From an uncultured Lachnospiraceae bacterium (lineage in GTDB: Bacteria > Bacillota > Clostridia > Lachnospirales > Lachnospiraceae): a DNA stretch of 64,000 bases. The DNA lies in NCBI GenBank assembly GCA_902779355.1, contig CACZBF010000010.1, positions 1-64,000 of the forward strand, written 5' to 3'. A program made the position numbers and the translations under genes. The stretch's first letter is position 1. Every line of letters begins with the position of its first letter. The notes below the pieces were generated by a model. The model was given only the letters and a program-made list of their open reading frames with translations, was not told where the DNA came from and made no database searches. Shown here in pieces: positions 32,039-41,287 of this stretch.

Positions 32039-33876
32039 ACGGCTCGATTCCGGCAATGATCTTTTATCTGGGTTCGCTTGCTGTACTGTTCAGCGGATTC
32101 TTTTTCTTCCCCAAGACAAAGAAAGAGCAGGAGAGCGTGGATGCATCCGGAGCGGTGCGTCCTTTTTACGGCATGACCTGGCTCCCGCTCACAGGGATTT
32201 TGATCGAATGCTACAATGCGTTTGTTGCGGCGATCATGAACTTGATGCACATCCCGACGAATCTCGTTTCCATCGGTATTCTGGATCTCGCAGCGGGCGT
32301 GTGTTTCTGGATTCTGATCAAAAAGAGCGGGAGAAAGCAGACATACCGTTGGAATGTCTATGACCTGATCTTTGCGATCCTTTTGATCGGCTCGATCCTG
32401 ATGATCGCGGCGCGTCATTACGGACTGCCGGAGCTCGGATGGAACTACCGCACCGTGGATCCGTCTGCGCGTTACCGCGAGGCAATGGAGTTTGTGAATA
32501 ACCAGGGCATCAGCCGCATGTTTTTCGCGCAGCTTCAGAACGGCACGGTGGTGGAGCTTTTCCGCCCGTTCCTGCGGTATGACTATTATTATAAGCTTTA
32601 TGTGCTCAGCGATATTTTGCAGCTCATCTTGTCCGGTGCCATGTTTTACGGCGCGGTGCGGCCGCTGACGGAACGCACCGGAAAGCGGGATCACTTTGTT
32701 TCCGTATTTTCCATCATCTTCTCGTTTTTCTATCTGTTCGGCTATCCTTTGAACAGTACGCTTTACGGGTTCACTTATCTTGGAATGATCCTGTATCTGA
32801 CGCTTGCGCTCTTTGTGGTCGCAGATCTCTTTTTGTCGGGAGACGAGATATCGAAATGGTTTTATCTCATTCTGCTCTCACTCCTTTGCCACGCGTATTT
32901 CCAGTGCTATGTGCTGTTTATGCCGGTGGCGTTTTTGGCGCTCGGCCTCGCGATCTTGAAAAAGCAGCAGGAGAAAAAGAAACTGTTCTCCGTGGATACG
33001 CTTGTGACGCTCTTGGTCGTCTTTGTACCTGCGATCGTGCTGGGACTTGTCTATACCTACATGGATGTGTTTGTGAATGACAATGTCGCGGTCGGGGATG
33101 CATTTTCCGCAGAGGGTGCGATCTATCGGGACCTTTACTCCAACTTTGTGTTCTTTGCACCGGTGGCCGTGATCGGCTTGATCCGCCTTTGGAAAACGAA
33201 AAAGAACCGGCTGTTGTCCTGGTTTGCGCCGATCTTTCTGGTATTTATGGCGGCGATGTTTGTGGTGAGCTACAAGACCGGGAAGATTTCCACCTATTAT
33301 TTCTTCAAGGATTACTATCTGCTGTGGCTCCTTGTCTTTGTGCTGATGATGGCCGCAGTGTCGTTCCTTGCGACGGACGGCCGCAAGGTGATGACGGCGT
33401 ATCTTTGCAGCTGGGCGTTTATCGCGATCATGTTCTTGACAGGGCTGGAGAGCCGGATCGAAGGGCACAACGCGCTGTTCGTCCCGGATCATAAATCCCA
33501 GCGCTACAATGACCTGCTCTGCTTCAACTGGAATACGCTTTCCGTCCCGACTTATTCCGAGGACAAGATGGATCTTATCCATTATGTGTATGAACATCTG
33601 ACTGCAGGCGGGGAAAGCACGACGGAAGTGCCGGTTGTAACGCGGCAGGAGGAGACGTATCTGTTTGAATCCATGACAGGGCAGCGCCTGGAGGATTTTG
33701 AATTCTGGCGTGGGCCGGGGCATCATGACGCTTTTTTGGAGAATGTGCAGGACTGTGACTTCATCTGCGTTTACACGGACAGTGCGCTTTATGAGGAGAA
33801 TCAGAAGATGTTTGATTCCTGGGAGGTTGTGTACTCTACGCCTGCAGGGTATATCGGGAGGAACCCGAAACGATGA
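32035..33876 (+). CDS. Polytopic membrane protein, probable GT-C-like glycosyltransferase
   Basis: The 613-residue protein has about twelve membrane helices followed by a soluble C-terminal part of roughly 150 residues. No standard motif is decisive, but the length, the early acidic segment after the second helices and the pairing with a lipid-phosphate sugar transferase fit outer-face GT-C enzymes that use polyprenyl-phosphate sugars; it also resembles membrane proteins annotated DUF6077. It overlaps the genes on both sides by four bases, so it is part of a tightly coupled set (31103-36477). An alternative is a polymerase (Wzy-like) for the repeat unit, because no other Wzy candidate is present in the cluster. 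Confidence 0.65.
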   Translation: MNGSIPAMIFYLGSLAVLFSGFFFFPKTKKEQESVDASGAVRPFYGMTWLPLTGILIECYNAFVAAIMNLMHIPTNLVSIGILDLAAGVCFWILIKKSGRKQTYRWNVYDLIFAILLIGSILMIAARHYGLPELGWNYRTVDPSARYREAMEFVNNQGISRMFFAQLQNGTVVELFRPFLRYDYYYKLYVLSDILQLILSGAMFYGAVRPLTERTGKRDHFVSVFSIIFSFFYLFGYPLNSTLYGFTYLGMILYLTLALFVVADLFLSGDEISKWFYLILLSLLCHAYFQCYVLFMPVAFLALGLAILKKQQEKKKLFSVDTLVTLLVVFVPAIVLGLVYTYMDVFVNDNVAVGDAFSAEGAIYRDLYSNFVFFAPVAVIGLIRLWKTKKNRLLSWFAPIFLVFMAAMFVVSYKTGKISTYYFFKDYYLLWLLVFVLMMAAVSFLATDGRKVMTAYLCSWAFIAIMFLTGLESRIEGHNALFVPDHKSQRYNDLLCFNWNTLSVPTYSEDKMDLIHYVYEHLTAGGESTTEVPVVTRQEETYLFESMTGQRLEDFEFWRGPGHHDAFLENVQDCDFICVYTDSALYEENQKMFDSWEVVYSTPAGYIGRNPKR

Positions 33877-35120
33877 GAAGTGATCCGACAAAAGAATTAT
33901 CAGTCAAAGCGAATATGATCTATAACACGGTAGGCGCAACCCTCTACTATTTCTGCATCTGGCTTGCCTCTGTTCTGATCGTTCGAATGTCCGGGTTTGA
34001 AGACGCCGGGATTTTTTCTCTTGCGATCACTGTCACGAATGCGCCGGCAGTGGTTAGTCTTTTTAATATGCGTAATTATCAGGCTTCCGACCTGAGGGGC
34101 GAATATACGGACAAAACCTATATCACGTCCCGTACGGTCAGCAACCTGATCGCACTGATCATCTGTGTCGGGATGATCCTGTTCTATCGTTACGATCTGA
34201 TGAAATCCATGACTGTTCTGGCATACATGCTGTTTAAGGTCGTGGAAGGTGCGGCGGATGTGTATTACGGCATCGATCAGAAAAAAGGACGTATGGACTA
34301 TGCAGGCATTTCGCTTTCGATCCGCGGACTCGGTTCCTTTGCCGCATTTCTCATTGTGTTCCGTCTCACAAACAGTCTCCTGATCTGCTTCCTCGTAATG
34401 ACGCTTGTCTCGCTGTCGGTCGTGTTTTTCTATGACCGTCGGATGGTAAAACCGCTCCTCGACGGACGGGAGACGGATAATCTGAAAAAACAGGTGTTTG
34501 CACTTTTGTTGACCTGTCTGCCGCTGGCGGTGGTGTTTTTCTTAAATAACCTCTCTATCATGGTACCGCGCTTGGCGCTCGAAAGTTATTTCGGGTCGGA
34601 AGTAATGGGGTATTATTCGTCCGTCAGTACACCGACTGTGGTCGTGCAGGTGGCGGCGCAGACTCTGATCGCACCGCTCGTACCAGGATTGACAAGGCGT
34701 TTCCAGGACAAGGATAAGAAAGGATTTTTAAAAGCGATCTGCGGGTTTTATCTGTTTGCGGCGGTTTTGACCGTGATCGCGGTCGTGCTTGCGTACTTTT
34801 TCGGAGAATGGCTGCTCGTGACGTTCTTCGGGGAAGGGATTTTGCCGTATGTGTATCTTTTCATCCCGATTCTGTTGATGTCGGTACTGATTGCTGTGAA
34901 CTGCAGCCTGTTTGCGATCCTGACGCTGATGAGGATCATCCGTCCGCAGTATGTGATCGGGATCGCCGGAATCCTTGCTGCGATCGTGCTTTCGTTAACG
35001 ATGGTAAAGACGATGTCCATGGATGGCGTAGTGTGGGCAACGCTGATCACGATCTTTATCCAGACCGGGATTCAGATCGTCATGATGCTTGTTGGGATAA
35101 GGAAACAGTTTCATGGGTAA
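33873..35120 (+). CDS. Polysaccharide flippase (Wzx-like, MOP superfamily)
   Basis: The 415 residues form about twelve membrane helices in the pattern of oligosaccharide flippases, starting TVGATLYYFCIWLASVLIVRM, where the first helix of the Wzx family is typical, and including 'FEDAGIFSLAITVTNAP'. It would flip an undecaprenyl-diphosphate-linked repeat unit to the outer face. It overlaps the previous gene by four bases (ATGA) and the following glycosyltransferase by eight. With the sugar-1-phosphate transferase at 37647 it suggests a Wzx/Wzy-type polymer. A Wzy polymerase is not clearly identified, though the preceding polytopic protein may be one. Confidence 0.88.
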   Translation: MRSDPTKELSVKANMIYNTVGATLYYFCIWLASVLIVRMSGFEDAGIFSLAITVTNAPAVVSLFNMRNYQASDLRGEYTDKTYITSRTVSNLIALIICVGMILFYRYDLMKSMTVLAYMLFKVVEGAADVYYGIDQKKGRMDYAGISLSIRGLGSFAAFLIVFRLTNSLLICFLVMTLVSLSVVFFYDRRMVKPLLDGRETDNLKKQVFALLLTCLPLAVVFFLNNLSIMVPRLALESYFGSEVMGYYSSVSTPTVVVQVAAQTLIAPLVPGLTRRFQDKDKKGFLKAICGFYLFAAVLTVIAVVLAYFFGEWLLVTFFGEGILPYVYLFIPILLMSVLIAVNCSLFAILTLMRIIRPQYVIGIAGILAAIVLSLTMVKTMSMDGVVWATLITIFIQTGIQIVMMLVGIRKQFHG

Positions 35121-36477
35121 AGTCGGAAAAGTGGTTGCGATCTACCGTAGGTATGGGTTGCGCGGATTTTTGAATAAACTCTCTGAAAAGCTGCAGGCGC
35201 CTTATCGGGATTACGACAGGCGTGTCTCGGAATTTCTGCCGTCCGGCGCGGATCTGGCAGAGCAGAAGACGCTGCAGCAGTCTTTTTCTTCCCGTCCTTT
35301 GATCAGTATTGTTGTGCCGCTGTATGAGACGAAGCCGGTCTTTTTGAAGGATCTTCTGAATTCCATAAGACAGCAGACCTACCCGAAGTGGGAACTCGTG
35401 CTTGCGGACGGCAGCAGGACCGGCCGGACGGAGGAGGTTCTTCGTGCTTATCAAAAAAAGCACCCGGATTTCGGCGTGGGGGAAGGTGTGATACGATACC
35501 GGCGTCTTTCGGAAAACGGCGGAATCTCCGCAAATACCAATGAGGGTCTGAAAGATGCCACGGGCGACCTGATCGCTTTCATGGATCATGACGATGTGTT
35601 GACGGAGAATGCGCTTTTCGAAGTCGTGCGGGCTTGGAACGAGCGGCCGGAGGAGAAGCGTTTCCGGCTTTTCTATACGGATGAGGATAAGGTGGACGAG
35701 ACGCTCACCCATTTTTCCCAGCCGCATTTCAAGAAGGATTTTGATCTGGAGCTCCTGCGTACGAATAATTATATCTGCCATTTTCTGGTGTTGGAAAAGA
35801 CGCTCATGCAGCAGATCGAGGGTTTCAGGAGCATCTATGACGGCTCTCAGGATTACGATCTGATCCTGCGGGCGGTAGAGGCGCTGGTTTTCCCGGAGGG
35901 GCATTATGAGGCTGCCGGGCGCGCGCAGATCTGTCATATCGCAAAGATCTGCTATCACTGGCGGATGCATGCCGCTTCCACGGCAGGCGACAGCGCCAGC
36001 AAACAATACACGGCGAGCGCCGGCCAGCGTGCGGTCGAGGATCATTTCGGGCGCCTCGGGATCGATGTGAAAGTGGAGGAACGGATTGAGGTCGGTTGTT
36101 TTCAGCTGACATACAGGCATTTATCCGGCGAGGTCAAAGTACTCTTGTCGGATCAGATACAACCCCGTGATCCGGATTGGGATGAGAAACTGATCGCCAC
36201 CTGTATGCAGGAGGGTGTCGGTGCGGTCTACGGCAAGATTTATGACAAAGATGGGCGCGTTATCGAGGCCGGTGTTGAGAAAGCGCCGGATGGCACGCTG
36301 CAGCCGCAGTTTGCGGGGCTTCCGGGGACGTTCAAGGGATATGAACGCCGCGCTGTTTTGAAGCAGGAGACCTCTGTCTATGAGCCGCGTTTTGCGGTCA
36401 TCCGGGAAGAGATTCTGAAACAGCCGGGTGCACGCATCATTTTCGACCCGGATGTGGAAGCAACCCAAATAGGATAA
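35113..36477 (+). CDS. Family 2 glycosyltransferase (rhamnosyl-like)
   Basis: The 454-residue cytoplasmic enzyme has an N-terminal region of about 70 residues, followed by the GT-A core: SIVVPLYETKPVFLKDLLNS, ELVLADGSRTGRTEE, AFMDHDDVLTENAL (metal Asp-x-Asp-Asp form) and SQDYDLILRAVE. C-terminal residues 330-454 are a further domain that looks like a second, decayed or accessory GT fold (YGKIYDKDGRVIEAGVEK). Many such proteins in rhamnose-containing wall polysaccharide clusters have this layout. It starts inside the flippase gene and ends about 60 bases before glf, with a promoter between. Donor and linkage are unknown. Confidence 0.87.
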   Translation: MGKVGKVVAIYRRYGLRGFLNKLSEKLQAPYRDYDRRVSEFLPSGADLAEQKTLQQSFSSRPLISIVVPLYETKPVFLKDLLNSIRQQTYPKWELVLADGSRTGRTEEVLRAYQKKHPDFGVGEGVIRYRRLSENGGISANTNEGLKDATGDLIAFMDHDDVLTENALFEVVRAWNERPEEKRFRLFYTDEDKVDETLTHFSQPHFKKDFDLELLRTNNYICHFLVLEKTLMQQIEGFRSIYDGSQDYDLILRAVEALVFPEGHYEAAGRAQICHIAKICYHWRMHAASTAGDSASKQYTASAGQRAVEDHFGRLGIDVKVEERIEVGCFQLTYRHLSGEVKVLLSDQIQPRDPDWDEKLIATCMQEGVGAVYGKIYDKDGRVIEAGVEKAPDGTLQPQFAGLPGTFKGYERRAVLKQETSVYEPRFAVIREEILKQPGARIIFDPDVEATQIG

Positions 36478-36483
36478 AAACAT

Positions 36484-36511
36484 TTGCAACAAACCCTGAA
36501 AATGGTAAAAT
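36484..36511 (+). promoter_or_regulatory. Promoter before glf
   Basis: TTGCAA (36484-36489) and TAAAAT (36506-36511) are 16 bases apart, followed by a strong GGGGGAGG ribosome site at 36523-36531. It may start a separate transcript for glf and the next three genes. Confidence 0.5.
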
Positions 36512-36539
36512 ATAAGCATCTTTGGGGGAGGTGCTAGTA

Positions 36540-37640
36540 ATGTCGGATTTTTTGATCGTAGGGGCAGGTCTTTTCGGCGCCGTCTTTGCAAGGCAGGCCA
36601 TGGACGCCGGCAAGAGCGTGACAGTGATCGAAAAGAGAGACCATATCGGGGGAAATGTTTATACAGATCTGGTGGAGGGCATCCATGTCCACCGCTACGG
36701 GGCACATATCTTTCATACCGATAACCGCGCTGTCTGGGACTATGTACAGCGTTTTGCGGAGTTCAACCGTTATACCAATTCCCCGATCGCAAATTATAAG
36801 GGCGAGATCTATAACCTCCCGTTCAACATGAATACCTTCCATCAGCTTTGGGGCGTCGTGACGCCGGAAGAAGCAATGGAAAAGATCCGCGAGCAGAAGG
36901 CCGCGCATGCGGTAGAGGAGCCGAAGAACCTCGAGGAGCAGGCGATCAATCTGATCGGTACGGATATCTACACGAAGCTGATCAAGGGCTATACGGAGAA
37001 ACAGTGGGGACGCAAGGCAACAGAGCTGCCGGCGTTCATTATCCGGCGTGTGCCCGTGCGCTTTACTTACGACAATAATTATTTCAACGACGCCTACCAG
37101 GGGATTCCGATCGGTGGTTATACGGCGATGGTGGAAAAGATGCTGGACGGTGCCGAGATCCACTTGTCGACAGATTTCTTTGCGGATCGTGACCGCTGGA
37201 TGCAAGAGGCGGATCGCGTGCTGTTTACCGGGATGATCGACGAGTTTTTTGACTATCGCTACGGAGAGCTCGCGTACCGGTCGCTGCGGTTTGAAACAGA
37301 GACGCTTTCTCAGGCGAACTATCAGGGAAATGCGGTCATGAATTTTACGGATGCGGAGACGCCGTACACGCGGATCATCGAGCATAAGTTCTTTGATCTT
37401 TCGGATCAGCCGCACACGGTCGTCACCTGGGAGTATCCGGCTGTCTGGAAACGGGGCGATGAGCCCTATTATCCGGTCAATGACGAGGAGAATTCGGCAT
37501 TGTACGAGAAGTACACAGCATTGGCGGCGGAGGAGCCGAAGGTGCTGTTTGGCGGACGCCTCGGGCTGTACCGCTATTACGACATGGACGATACGGTGGA
37601 AGCCGCGCTGAAGATGGCGGAAGAGATCGTAAAAGACTGA
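36540..37640 (+). CDS. glf: UDP-galactopyranose mutase
   Basis: This flavoenzyme converts UDP-galactopyranose to UDP-galactofuranose, the donor of Galf residues in surface polymers. The 366-residue product shows the FAD-binding motif LIVGAGLFGAVFARQ at the start, RDHIGGNVYTD, the substrate region RYGAHIFHTDN, and at the end FGGRLGLYRYYDMDDTVEAAL. Length and ends match bacterial Glf exactly. ATG 36540 is chosen because the ribosome site GGGGGAGG sits nine bases upstream; an upstream TTG in frame lies inside that site. A galactofuranosyltransferase should be among the neighbouring family 2 enzymes (35113 or 40218), but which one cannot be read from motifs. Seven bases separate it from the sugar transferase gene. 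Confidence 0.97.
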   Translation: MSDFLIVGAGLFGAVFARQAMDAGKSVTVIEKRDHIGGNVYTDLVEGIHVHRYGAHIFHTDNRAVWDYVQRFAEFNRYTNSPIANYKGEIYNLPFNMNTFHQLWGVVTPEEAMEKIREQKAAHAVEEPKNLEEQAINLIGTDIYTKLIKGYTEKQWGRKATELPAFIIRRVPVRFTYDNNYFNDAYQGIPIGGYTAMVEKMLDGAEIHLSTDFFADRDRWMQEADRVLFTGMIDEFFDYRYGELAYRSLRFETETLSQANYQGNAVMNFTDAETPYTRIIEHKFFDLSDQPHTVVTWEYPAVWKRGDEPYYPVNDEENSALYEKYTALAAEEPKVLFGGRLGLYRYYDMDDTVEAALKMAEEIVKD

Positions 37641-37646
37641 GGGATT

Positions 37647-39056
37647 ATGTACAAGAGAGAGCGCAGGAGCTGGGTTAAGCACCTGGATTTCACAATCTTG
37701 GATATCATCTGCATGCTTGCAGCCTATCTGATCGCTTATGTGATCCGGATCGGTCTTTTTGATGTGTATCTTTTCGGCGAATATTTCCGGATGGGGATCA
37801 TTCTGATCTTGCTGGATATCGCCGTTGTTTTCTTTTTTGAACCATATAAGAGCATCCTGCGGCGCAACCGTTATCAGGAACTGAAGTCGGCGATCATCCA
37901 TTGCACGATCGTCTTTCTCGGTCTGATCGTTTATATGTTCGCGATCCAGCGCTCTTTCCTGTTTTCCAGGCAGATCTTCTTTGCATACTGGGGAATGTCG
38001 ATCATTTTTGTATTTATCAGCCGCCTGATCTTAAAAAAGCAGGTGCGCCGCCGGATCTTAAATGACAAGAACCGGAATGTCCTGATCGTCGTCACGACCG
38101 ATGCGCTCCTGGAGGAGTGCGTGGAAGACCTGCTCAAAATGGAGTATACCGAGTTTTCCATCAACGGGATCGTGGTGATCGATGTCAACCGCGAAGGGGA
38201 AACGATCCATGGCATTCCTGTGGTGGCCAATGCGACGGATTTTTATGAGTATCTGAAATCCAATGTCGTGGATGAAGTCTTTATCAACGGCAATACGATC
38301 GAAAGCAGCGAAGCGCTTTCCGACCGTCTGCTGGAAATGGGTGTCACGGTGCATTACAATCTCGCACATGAATCCAAACTCCTGCCAAATCGCTTCATTG
38401 AGCCCTTCGGGAGCTTTATGGTGATGACGAGCTCGATGCGGATCGCGCGCCCGATCGAGTTGATCGCTAAGCGGCTCATGGATATCGTTGGCAGTTTGAT
38501 CGGTCTTGCGATCTGCGGGATTCTGTTTTTGATCTATGCACCGCAGATCAAGAAGCAGTCTCCGGGCCCGGTCTTCTTTAAGCAGACCCGCATCGGTAAG
38601 AACGGACGGCGGTTTGAGATGTATAAGTTTCGCTCCATGTACCCGGATGCGGAGAAGAGGAAGCAGGAATTGATGGCACAAAATGAGATGGATGAGATTA
38701 TGTTCAAGCTCCAGGATGACCCGCGGGTTTTTCCGGTCGGAAAGAAAATGCGAAAGTACTCATTGGATGAGTTCCCGCAGTTCTGGAATGTGTTGAAGGG
38801 GGATATGAGCCTGGTCGGCACACGTCCGCCCACGGAGGATGAATTTGCGCAATATGAGTACTGGCACAAGGCGCGTCTCGGCTTCAAGCCGGGGATTACG
38901 GGTATGTGGCAGGTCAACGGCAGGAGCAATGTGAAGGAATTTGAGGAGATCGTAGCCCTTGACACGTATTATATCTCGCACTGGAACCTGGGGTTGGATC
39001 TGAAGATCCTGTTTAAAACGATTCAGGTTGTTCTGGCAGCCAGGGGGGCAAAGTAG
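37647..39056 (+). CDS. Polyprenyl-phosphate sugar-1-phosphate transferase (initiating enzyme)
   Basis: The 469-residue membrane protein has four N-terminal helices (about 18-130), a central CoA-binding-like domain (140-260; VLIVVTTDALLEEC), one further helix (about 275-297) and the C-terminal catalytic domain with FFKQTRIGKNGRRFEMYKFR, KMRKYSLDEFPQFWNVLKGD and MSLVGTRPPTEDE. This is the WbaP/EPS type that loads the first sugar phosphate (often galactose or glucose) onto undecaprenyl phosphate to start a repeat unit. It follows glf by seven bases and is followed by a rhamnosyltransferase-like gene seven bases later. No tyrosine kinase (Wzc/Wze) is encoded nearby, so control may come from the Ser/Thr kinase block. 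Confidence 0.93.
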   Translation: MYKRERRSWVKHLDFTILDIICMLAAYLIAYVIRIGLFDVYLFGEYFRMGIILILLDIAVVFFFEPYKSILRRNRYQELKSAIIHCTIVFLGLIVYMFAIQRSFLFSRQIFFAYWGMSIIFVFISRLILKKQVRRRILNDKNRNVLIVVTTDALLEECVEDLLKMEYTEFSINGIVVIDVNREGETIHGIPVVANATDFYEYLKSNVVDEVFINGNTIESSEALSDRLLEMGVTVHYNLAHESKLLPNRFIEPFGSFMVMTSSMRIARPIELIAKRLMDIVGSLIGLAICGILFLIYAPQIKKQSPGPVFFKQTRIGKNGRRFEMYKFRSMYPDAEKRKQELMAQNEMDEIMFKLQDDPRVFPVGKKMRKYSLDEFPQFWNVLKGDMSLVGTRPPTEDEFAQYEYWHKARLGFKPGITGMWQVNGRSNVKEFEEIVALDTYYISHWNLGLDLKILFKTIQVVLAARGAK

Positions 39057-39063
39057 GAAAAAC

Positions 39064-40221
39064 ATGCGGCATGTCTATCTGATCGGGAGCAAGGGGATTC
39101 CGGCGAATTACGGAGGATTTGAGACATTTGCGGAGCGGCTGACAACGAAGAAACAGTCGCAGGAGATTACTTATCATGTAACCTGCCTCTCCAAAGAGGA
39201 GGGACGGGACGAATATCTGGGAGTGGACTGTATCCACTTGTCTGTGCCTGAGATCGGGCCTGCGAAAGCAATGCTCTACGATCGGAAGGCTTTTTTGTTT
39301 GCACTCACGGAGATCCGAGACAACGGCTATGAAGAGGCGGTCATTTTGATCATGGCATGCCGGATCGGGCTGTTTTTTCCCGGCTTGATGAAAAAAGCAA
39401 GACGGCTCGGCGTGCGTGTTTTTGTGAATCCGGACGGACATGAGTGGATGCGCTCCAAGTGGAAGGGTTGGATTCAAAAGTATTGGAAATATTCGGAGGG
39501 ACGCATGGTCAAAGATGCGGACCTTTTGATCTGCGATTCCAAAGAGATGGAGCGCTATATCCGGGCGGAATATGCATCTTATCAACCGGAAACCTGCTAT
39601 CTGGCATATGGAGCTGATCTTCCGAAGGAAGAAACAGACCCGTCCACGGACAAGGCTTACGAAGACTGGTGTCGCACGCATGATGTGCAGGCAGGAGCAT
39701 ATGCCCTTGTGGTCGGACGCTTTGTGCCGGAAAATAATTACGAGACGATGATCCGTGAATACCTTGCGTCTTCTCTTTCAATCCCGCTCGTCCTGATCTG
39801 CAATGTCGAGAAGAACAAGTTTTACGAAAGCCTGCAGGCGCAGTTTGCGATCGACCACAACCCGCGGATTCTCTTTGCAGGGACTGTGTATGACAGTGCG
39901 CTTTTGACTGCAATCCGGAAAGGCGCGGCAGTTTACCTCCACGGGCATGAAGTCGGCGGGACGAATCCTTCGCTCCTGGAAGCACTTTCCTGTACGGAGG
40001 TGAACCTCCTTCTGGATGTGCCGTTCAACCGCGAAGTCGGAGAAGAGGCGGCGCTTTATTGGACGAAAGAGCCGGGAAGCCTGCAGAAACAGCTGGAGTT
40101 TGCGGTGAAATTGTCCCTGCCGCAAAAGAAGGCTTTTGGGTGTCGCGCAAAGAACCGGATCCGTGACGCCTATACCTGGGAGCGGATCGTGGAAGGCTAT
40201 GAGGAGCGGTTTTTGGCATGA
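39064..40221 (+). CDS. DUF1972 glycosyltransferase (Cps2T-like rhamnosyltransferase)
   Basis: The 385-residue enzyme begins RHVYLIGSKGIPANYGGFET, the hallmark of the DUF1972 plus family 1 (GT-B) group represented by streptococcal Cps2T, which adds the second sugar (beta-1,4-rhamnose) to the undecaprenyl-linked repeat. The later part includes ALVVGRFVPENNYETMIR and 'LHGHEVGGTNPSLLEALSC', the donor-binding Glu-x7-Glu-like region. Start ATG 39064 follows GTAGGAAA; an earlier in-frame start inside the previous gene adds no domain. It overlaps the next gene by four bases. By position it likely adds the sugar next to the one loaded by the 37647 enzyme. Whether the donor is dTDP-rhamnose is unknown; no rml genes are present. 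Confidence 0.88.
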   Translation: MRHVYLIGSKGIPANYGGFETFAERLTTKKQSQEITYHVTCLSKEEGRDEYLGVDCIHLSVPEIGPAKAMLYDRKAFLFALTEIRDNGYEEAVILIMACRIGLFFPGLMKKARRLGVRVFVNPDGHEWMRSKWKGWIQKYWKYSEGRMVKDADLLICDSKEMERYIRAEYASYQPETCYLAYGADLPKEETDPSTDKAYEDWCRTHDVQAGAYALVVGRFVPENNYETMIREYLASSLSIPLVLICNVEKNKFYESLQAQFAIDHNPRILFAGTVYDSALLTAIRKGAAVYLHGHEVGGTNPSLLEALSCTEVNLLLDVPFNREVGEEAALYWTKEPGSLQKQLEFAVKLSLPQKKAFGCRAKNRIRDAYTWERIVEGYEERFLA

Positions 40222-40946
40222 GAGGGATCGGCAAGAGATCGGTTGCGATGACAACCATGAACGGCGAACGATATCTCGGCGAACAGTTGGGATCGATCCT
40301 GATCCAGCTGGACGAAGCGGATGAGCTTGTGATCTCCGATGACGGCTCTACGGACGGGACGCTTGTGATCCTTCGGGATCTTTCCGATAGGGATCCGAGA
40401 GTCCGTCTCATCGAGGGCCCGCAGAAAGGCATCATTGCAAACTATGAGCATGTGATCCGCGCCTGCCGCGGCGACGTGATCTTTCTTTCCGATCAGGACG
40501 ATGTCTGGCATGAGGATAAGGTAAAAAAAGTCACGGATGCGTTTGAAAAGAGCGGTGCTTCCCTTGTGATGCATGACGCAGTCGTGATGAACGAAGATCT
40601 GACGGAGGTGCTCTATCCGTCTTTTTTTGCTTTCCGCGGCTGCAAAAGCGGATTTTTTGCAAGTCTTCTTAAGAACCGTTATATCGGCAGCTGTATGGCA
40701 TTTCGTGCCTCCCTCCGGGACGATTTTCTCCCGATCCCGCGTACGATCCAGATGCACGACCAGTGGATCGGCATGCAGTGTGACCGGTATCACCGCGGTA
40801 CGTTCCTTTTGCACGAGCCGCTCCTGTCCTATCGGCGTCACGAAGATGCCAATTCCGACTTCTCGCACAACACCGTTCCGATCATGATCAAAAACAGAGC
40901 GGTATTGGTAAGAGAGCTCCTTGCGTATCGGAAAAGCAACGGTTGA
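40218..40946 (+). CDS. Family 2 glycosyltransferase (rhamnosyl/glucosyl type)
   Basis: The 242-residue enzyme has the GT-A start VAMTTMNGERYLGEQLGSIL, ISDDGSTDGT, and 'VIFLSDQDDVWHEDKVKKV', a signature of alpha-glycosyltransferases of capsule clusters (metal-binding DQDD). A central pair, MHDQWIGMQCDRYHRG and LLSYRRHEDANSD, gives the acceptor-side HDxW and RxH patterns common in rhamnosyltransferases. It starts within the previous gene and is the last gene of the polymer cluster. The cobalamin operon's promoter lies at its very end (TTGACA begins at 40943), so no terminator separates the two. Confidence 0.9.
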   Translation: MRGIGKRSVAMTTMNGERYLGEQLGSILIQLDEADELVISDDGSTDGTLVILRDLSDRDPRVRLIEGPQKGIIANYEHVIRACRGDVIFLSDQDDVWHEDKVKKVTDAFEKSGASLVMHDAVVMNEDLTEVLYPSFFAFRGCKSGFFASLLKNRYIGSCMAFRASLRDDFLPIPRTIQMHDQWIGMQCDRYHRGTFLLHEPLLSYRRHEDANSDFSHNTVPIMIKNRAVLVRELLAYRKSNG

Positions 40947-40971
40947 CAAGCCAAAAGCAGGATGATAGATT
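40943..40971 (+). promoter_or_regulatory. Promoter of the cobalamin operon
   Basis: A perfect TTGACA (40943-40948) and TAGATT (40966-40971), 17 bases apart, place the transcript start near 40978, just before the riboswitch P1 stem. Confidence 0.75.
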
Positions 40972-40991
40972 GATAACAGTTTCATATGGAT

Positions 40992-41171
40992 GGTAAACGG
41001 TGCCGACGGATATCATCACGTCGGATAATAGGGAAACAGGTGCAAGACCTGTGCGATCTCGTCACTGTGAGTACGGAGTGGGATTGTCGATCCGAAAGGA
41101 AGTCACTGGGAGAGCCCGGGAAGGCAGACAATCACATGAAGAGGTATGAGCCAGGAGACCTGCCGTTTATT
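40992..41171 (+). ncRNA. Cobalamin riboswitch
   Basis: The conserved core is clear: P1 TAAACGG (40994-41000) pairs with CCGTTTA (41163-41169). Inside are AATAGGGAAACAGGTGCAA, GTCACTGTGA, GAAGTCACTGGG, CCCGGGAAGGC and the B12 box GAGCCAGGAGACCTGCC (41148-41164). A terminator follows at 41260, so binding of adenosylcobalamin or a related form should stop transcription before the CbiK gene. The region 41172-41259 holds the switching sequence; an additional hairpin AGGACA/TGTCCT lies at about 41222-41239. Confidence 0.95.
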
Positions 41172-41259
41172 AGTACGGGAAGAACTTCCAAAGTCACGAG
41201 TCATTGGCTGTACTGCACGCACAGGACATGTGTTGTCCTATTTTGCGGTCATCAATACT

Positions 41260-41287
41260 CACCCAGATCATCAGGGTGGGTTTTTTA
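41260..41287 (+). terminator. Riboswitch-controlled terminator
   Basis: CACCC (41260-41264) pairs with GGGTG (41274-41278), followed by GGTTTTTTATTG. It lies 24 bases before the CbiK start and is the likely off-state hairpin of the riboswitch. Confidence 0.8.

Noticed and set aside
36534..37901. Minus-strand open frame of 455 codons opposite glf
   Set aside because: glf is complete and unmistakable on the plus strand; the opposite frame has His/Arg/Ile-rich shadow composition.
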